In this document: in pieces, positions 5,951-7,255 of the stretch
Layout: each line of letters starts with the position of its first letter
How positions within the stretch are numbered: the first letter of the stretch is position 1
Assembly (NCBI GenBank): GCA_025869455.1
Contig: JAOZVT010000690.1
Coordinates: 1 to 7,255 of the forward strand
DNA length: 7,255 bases
From: Prosthecobacter sp.
GTDB taxonomy: Bacteria; Verrucomicrobiota; Verrucomicrobiia; Verrucomicrobiales; Verrucomicrobiaceae
Direction: 5' to 3'
Made by a program: the position numbers and the translations under genes
The notes under the pieces: model-generated
What the model was told of the DNA's origin: nothing
The model's database searches: none
Seen by the model: the letters and a program-made list of their open reading frames with translations, nothing else

Positions 5951-6956
5951 ATCCAAAGTATATGGTTATCGAGGGGATGAATCCCAGCCGTTCAAGGTCC
6001 AACTTCATGACTTTGCGCTGCACCATTTGATTGCCGATGCCATGGCAGCTTACAGGGTCTATGAATTCATGGCCATCCAGAGGCCTGGGGATGTGTGGAA
6101 ATATTTTTGGGTGGAACTACTGGATGTGCCCACATCAGTGCGCAGCAGTCGCGAATGGCGGAAGAATGAACGCAAAGATCCTGAATCCTACCGGTGGCCG
6201 GAAGACTGGATTCCGTTGGTGGAATTTGATCGTTGCTTCAGGAATGACGGGGATGATACGCGACCAGAGTCAGAGTGCTGGCTGGACATCCGCCATAATG
6301 CAGGATTCAATCAACAGGCGGAAACTTTGCTCGATGAGGTGAAACAAGTCCAGGCTGAACTGCGACAGTCACAAGATCGCATGATCCAGGTGGAGCTGGC
6401 GATGATCGATCAACGACGCCATCCTTTGGATTACAAGGTTGAACTTCCGCTGATCCGCACTGATGCAGACTACCAAAGCCCCATCGAATCCAAGTTTTCG
6501 CCTGAGTTTTACGAAAAAATGGCAGGGTTGATAGCGGAACCGGAGGTGCGTGCTTTGAGCTTGAGTGTGGGGGATTTTCAATGCTTGAAACTGGGCTGCA
6601 TAGAACAGAGAAAAAGGTCTTCTGAGGATCCTCTGCAAATGGCGAGAGATTGGTATCTGTCTCTGGGCATTGGAACTGATGCTGTGCTGGATGGCTGGAA
6701 TGCTGAGGCGCTTATTTTCTCGGAAGGTTTGGGATATGGTGACATGCTTGTGCTGCAGCATGGCGTATATGATGGTTTGTTGAGGAAGGGAAAATTTCGT
6801 CAGCTTCTGTGTCAACAGGATGCGGGTGAGCTTGAGGGATATCGGCGCGTAACTGGTCCAGGCTGGGTGCTTTACGAGGATCTGATGCCTATCGAGGAAA
6901 TTGATAAATGGTGTGGCATGCGTTTCCTGAAGTCCGCCTGGTCGCGGAAGAAGTAG
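5940..6956 (+). CDS. Hypothetical protein of 338 residues, no recognised family
   Basis: I do not recognise this protein. The start is well bounded: a TGA lies in frame at 5931, three codons upstream. No Shine-Dalgarno is seen. It is soluble, with no signal peptide or membrane segment. Three parts can be drawn. Residues 1-115 are rich in Trp, Tyr and charged residues (DVWKYFWVELLDV at 51-63, PESYRWPEDWIPLVEFD at 81-97). Residues 124-158 (from QQAETLLDEVKQVQAEL onward) are predicted helical and probably a short coiled coil. Residues 165-338 form a mixed domain with SEGLGYGDMLVLQHGVYDGLL (261-281) and a basic tail SRKK. There is no Walker, nuclease, helicase or transposase motif that I can see. 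It lies 110 bp after the nuclease-like gene on the same strand and may be a third member of that module, perhaps a specificity or sensing partner, or an unrelated neighbour. Codon use looks like normal coding sequence. Confidence 0.8.
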   Translation: MLIESKVYGYRGDESQPFKVQLHDFALHHLIADAMAAYRVYEFMAIQRPGDVWKYFWVELLDVPTSVRSSREWRKNERKDPESYRWPEDWIPLVEFDRCFRNDGDDTRPESECWLDIRHNAGFNQQAETLLDEVKQVQAELRQSQDRMIQVELAMIDQRRHPLDYKVELPLIRTDADYQSPIESKFSPEFYEKMAGLIAEPEVRALSLSVGDFQCLKLGCIEQRKRSSEDPLQMARDWYLSLGIGTDAVLDGWNAEALIFSEGLGYGDMLVLQHGVYDGLLRKGKFRQLLCQQDAGELEGYRRVTGPGWVLYEDLMPIEEIDKWCGMRFLKSAWSRKK

Positions 6957-7049
6957 GTTATTGAAGGGATTTTTAGCCAGAACGGCTGTGGGGATCGCGG
7001 GCCATCATGGCCATTGGTGGGGGACGTTTCGGTGGGGGCGTTAGTGTGA

Positions 7050-7160
7050 TGTCTCCCCCCTTTGGGGCTCTTGGTCATGGGGCATGCGGGTCATCTACCC
7101 AGGGCATTGCTCGCTTAGGCTCGCGCGCCCTGGGCTATGTTGTCTCGCCCCTTTGGGGCT
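7050..7160. repeat. Near-exact 20-nt direct repeat (two copies, 91 bp apart), each with a CCCC-TTT-GGGG hairpin
   Basis: The 20-mer at 7050-7069 (TGTCTCCCCC onward) recurs at 7141-7160 (TGTCTCGCCC onward) with one mismatch in 20. Each copy holds a short stem, CCCC-TTT-GGGG (7057-7067 in the first; GCCCC-TTT-GGGGC at 7147-7159 in the second). I remember similar elements as common in spacers of PVC bacteria, so this is probably a dispersed repeat family. A terminator role is possible, but no T-run follows. Confidence 0.6.
7098..7134. repeat. Inverted repeat CCCAGGGC ... GCCCTGGG
   Basis: Perfect 8-bp arms (7098-7105 and 7127-7134) enclose a 21-base loop that contains GCTCGC twice in direct orientation (7109-7114, 7119-7124). 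It lies between the two copies of the 20-nt repeat and directly upstream of the second one, so the stretch 7098-7160 may be one composite element and the copy at 7050 a partial one. Confidence 0.6.
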
Positions 7161-7255
7161 AACTAAGATTGGGATAGTGTTTGTGATTGTCATGCAGCTA
7201 TACAGTATCCGTCAAGCCAAGCCCCTATGAGAACCCATTGGCGGGAGAGGTATTG

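Larger units (their letters stand above)
6957..7255. other. Intergenic tail with hairpins and repeats; possible start of a further gene at 7227
   Basis: About 300 bases after the 338-residue gene hold no supported complete gene. Visible structures are a weak stem AGCC-N5-GGCT (6975-6987), a compact palindrome GGCCAT-C-ATGGCC (7000-7012), a G-rich run (7015-7040), and the repeats listed separately. None is followed by a T-run good enough to call an intrinsic terminator. An ATG at 7227 opens a plus-strand frame reading MRTHWRERY to the window end; nine codons are too few to call a gene. Confidence 0.5.

Noticed and set aside
7098..7160. CRISPR-like array or intrinsic terminator
   Set aside because: There are only two near-copies with no regular spacers, and the hairpins lack a T-run on either side.
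7227..7255. Start of a gene (MRTHWRERY...) at the right edge
   Set aside because: Only nine codons are visible, there is no ribosome site, and the stretch overlaps a possible repeat, so a gene cannot be supported.

Overview
The window looks like a piece of a bacterial chromosome of moderate GC. My best guess is a member of Verrucomicrobia or the wider PVC group. That rests on the style of the proteins, the scarcity of Shine-Dalgarno sequences before most starts, and GC-rich palindromic spacer repeats such as CACAGGCG-GGA-CGCCTGTG and CCCAGGGC...GCCCTGGG, which I remember as common in such genomes. This is inference; no rRNA, tRNA or taxonomic marker is present.

Left part (1-3638, all on the minus strand): three closely spaced genes read leftwards and probably form one transcript. 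They are a molybdopterin-dependent oxidoreductase of the FdhF/YdeP family, an exported dienelactone-hydrolase-family alpha/beta hydrolase (25 bp downstream), and the first 184 codons of an exported TraB/PrgY-like protein (6 bp further), which runs off the left edge. They look like ordinary chromosomal genes of the accessory-metabolism kind.

Spacer (3639-4131): almost 500 bp between divergent starts, with no convincing gene. It is full of inverted repeats: a double palindrome next to the oxidoreductase start, and a cluster of ATGGGGA/TCCCCAT heptamers forming 8-10 bp stems.

Right part (4132-6956, plus strand): an ABC/OLD-like ATPase is followed after 3 bp by a 193-residue protein with a D-(13)-E-x-K motif typical of PD-(D/E)XK nucleases. 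About 110 bp further is a 338-residue protein I cannot assign. An ATPase sensor or motor tightly coupled to a small nuclease is the layout of several known anti-phage or anti-plasmid systems (Septu, PARIS and Gabija are analogies, not homologues by anything seen here). This is the best candidate in the window for a poorly described defence system. Whether the 338-residue protein belongs to it is open. The AT-rich gap before it also holds a possible small hydrophobic peptide.

Right edge (6957-7255): a non-coding tail with several hairpins and a nearly exact 20-nt direct repeat (7050-7069 and 7141-7160). An ATG at 7227 may open another gene cut by the window end. No CRISPR array, RNA gene, transposase or integrase is visible.
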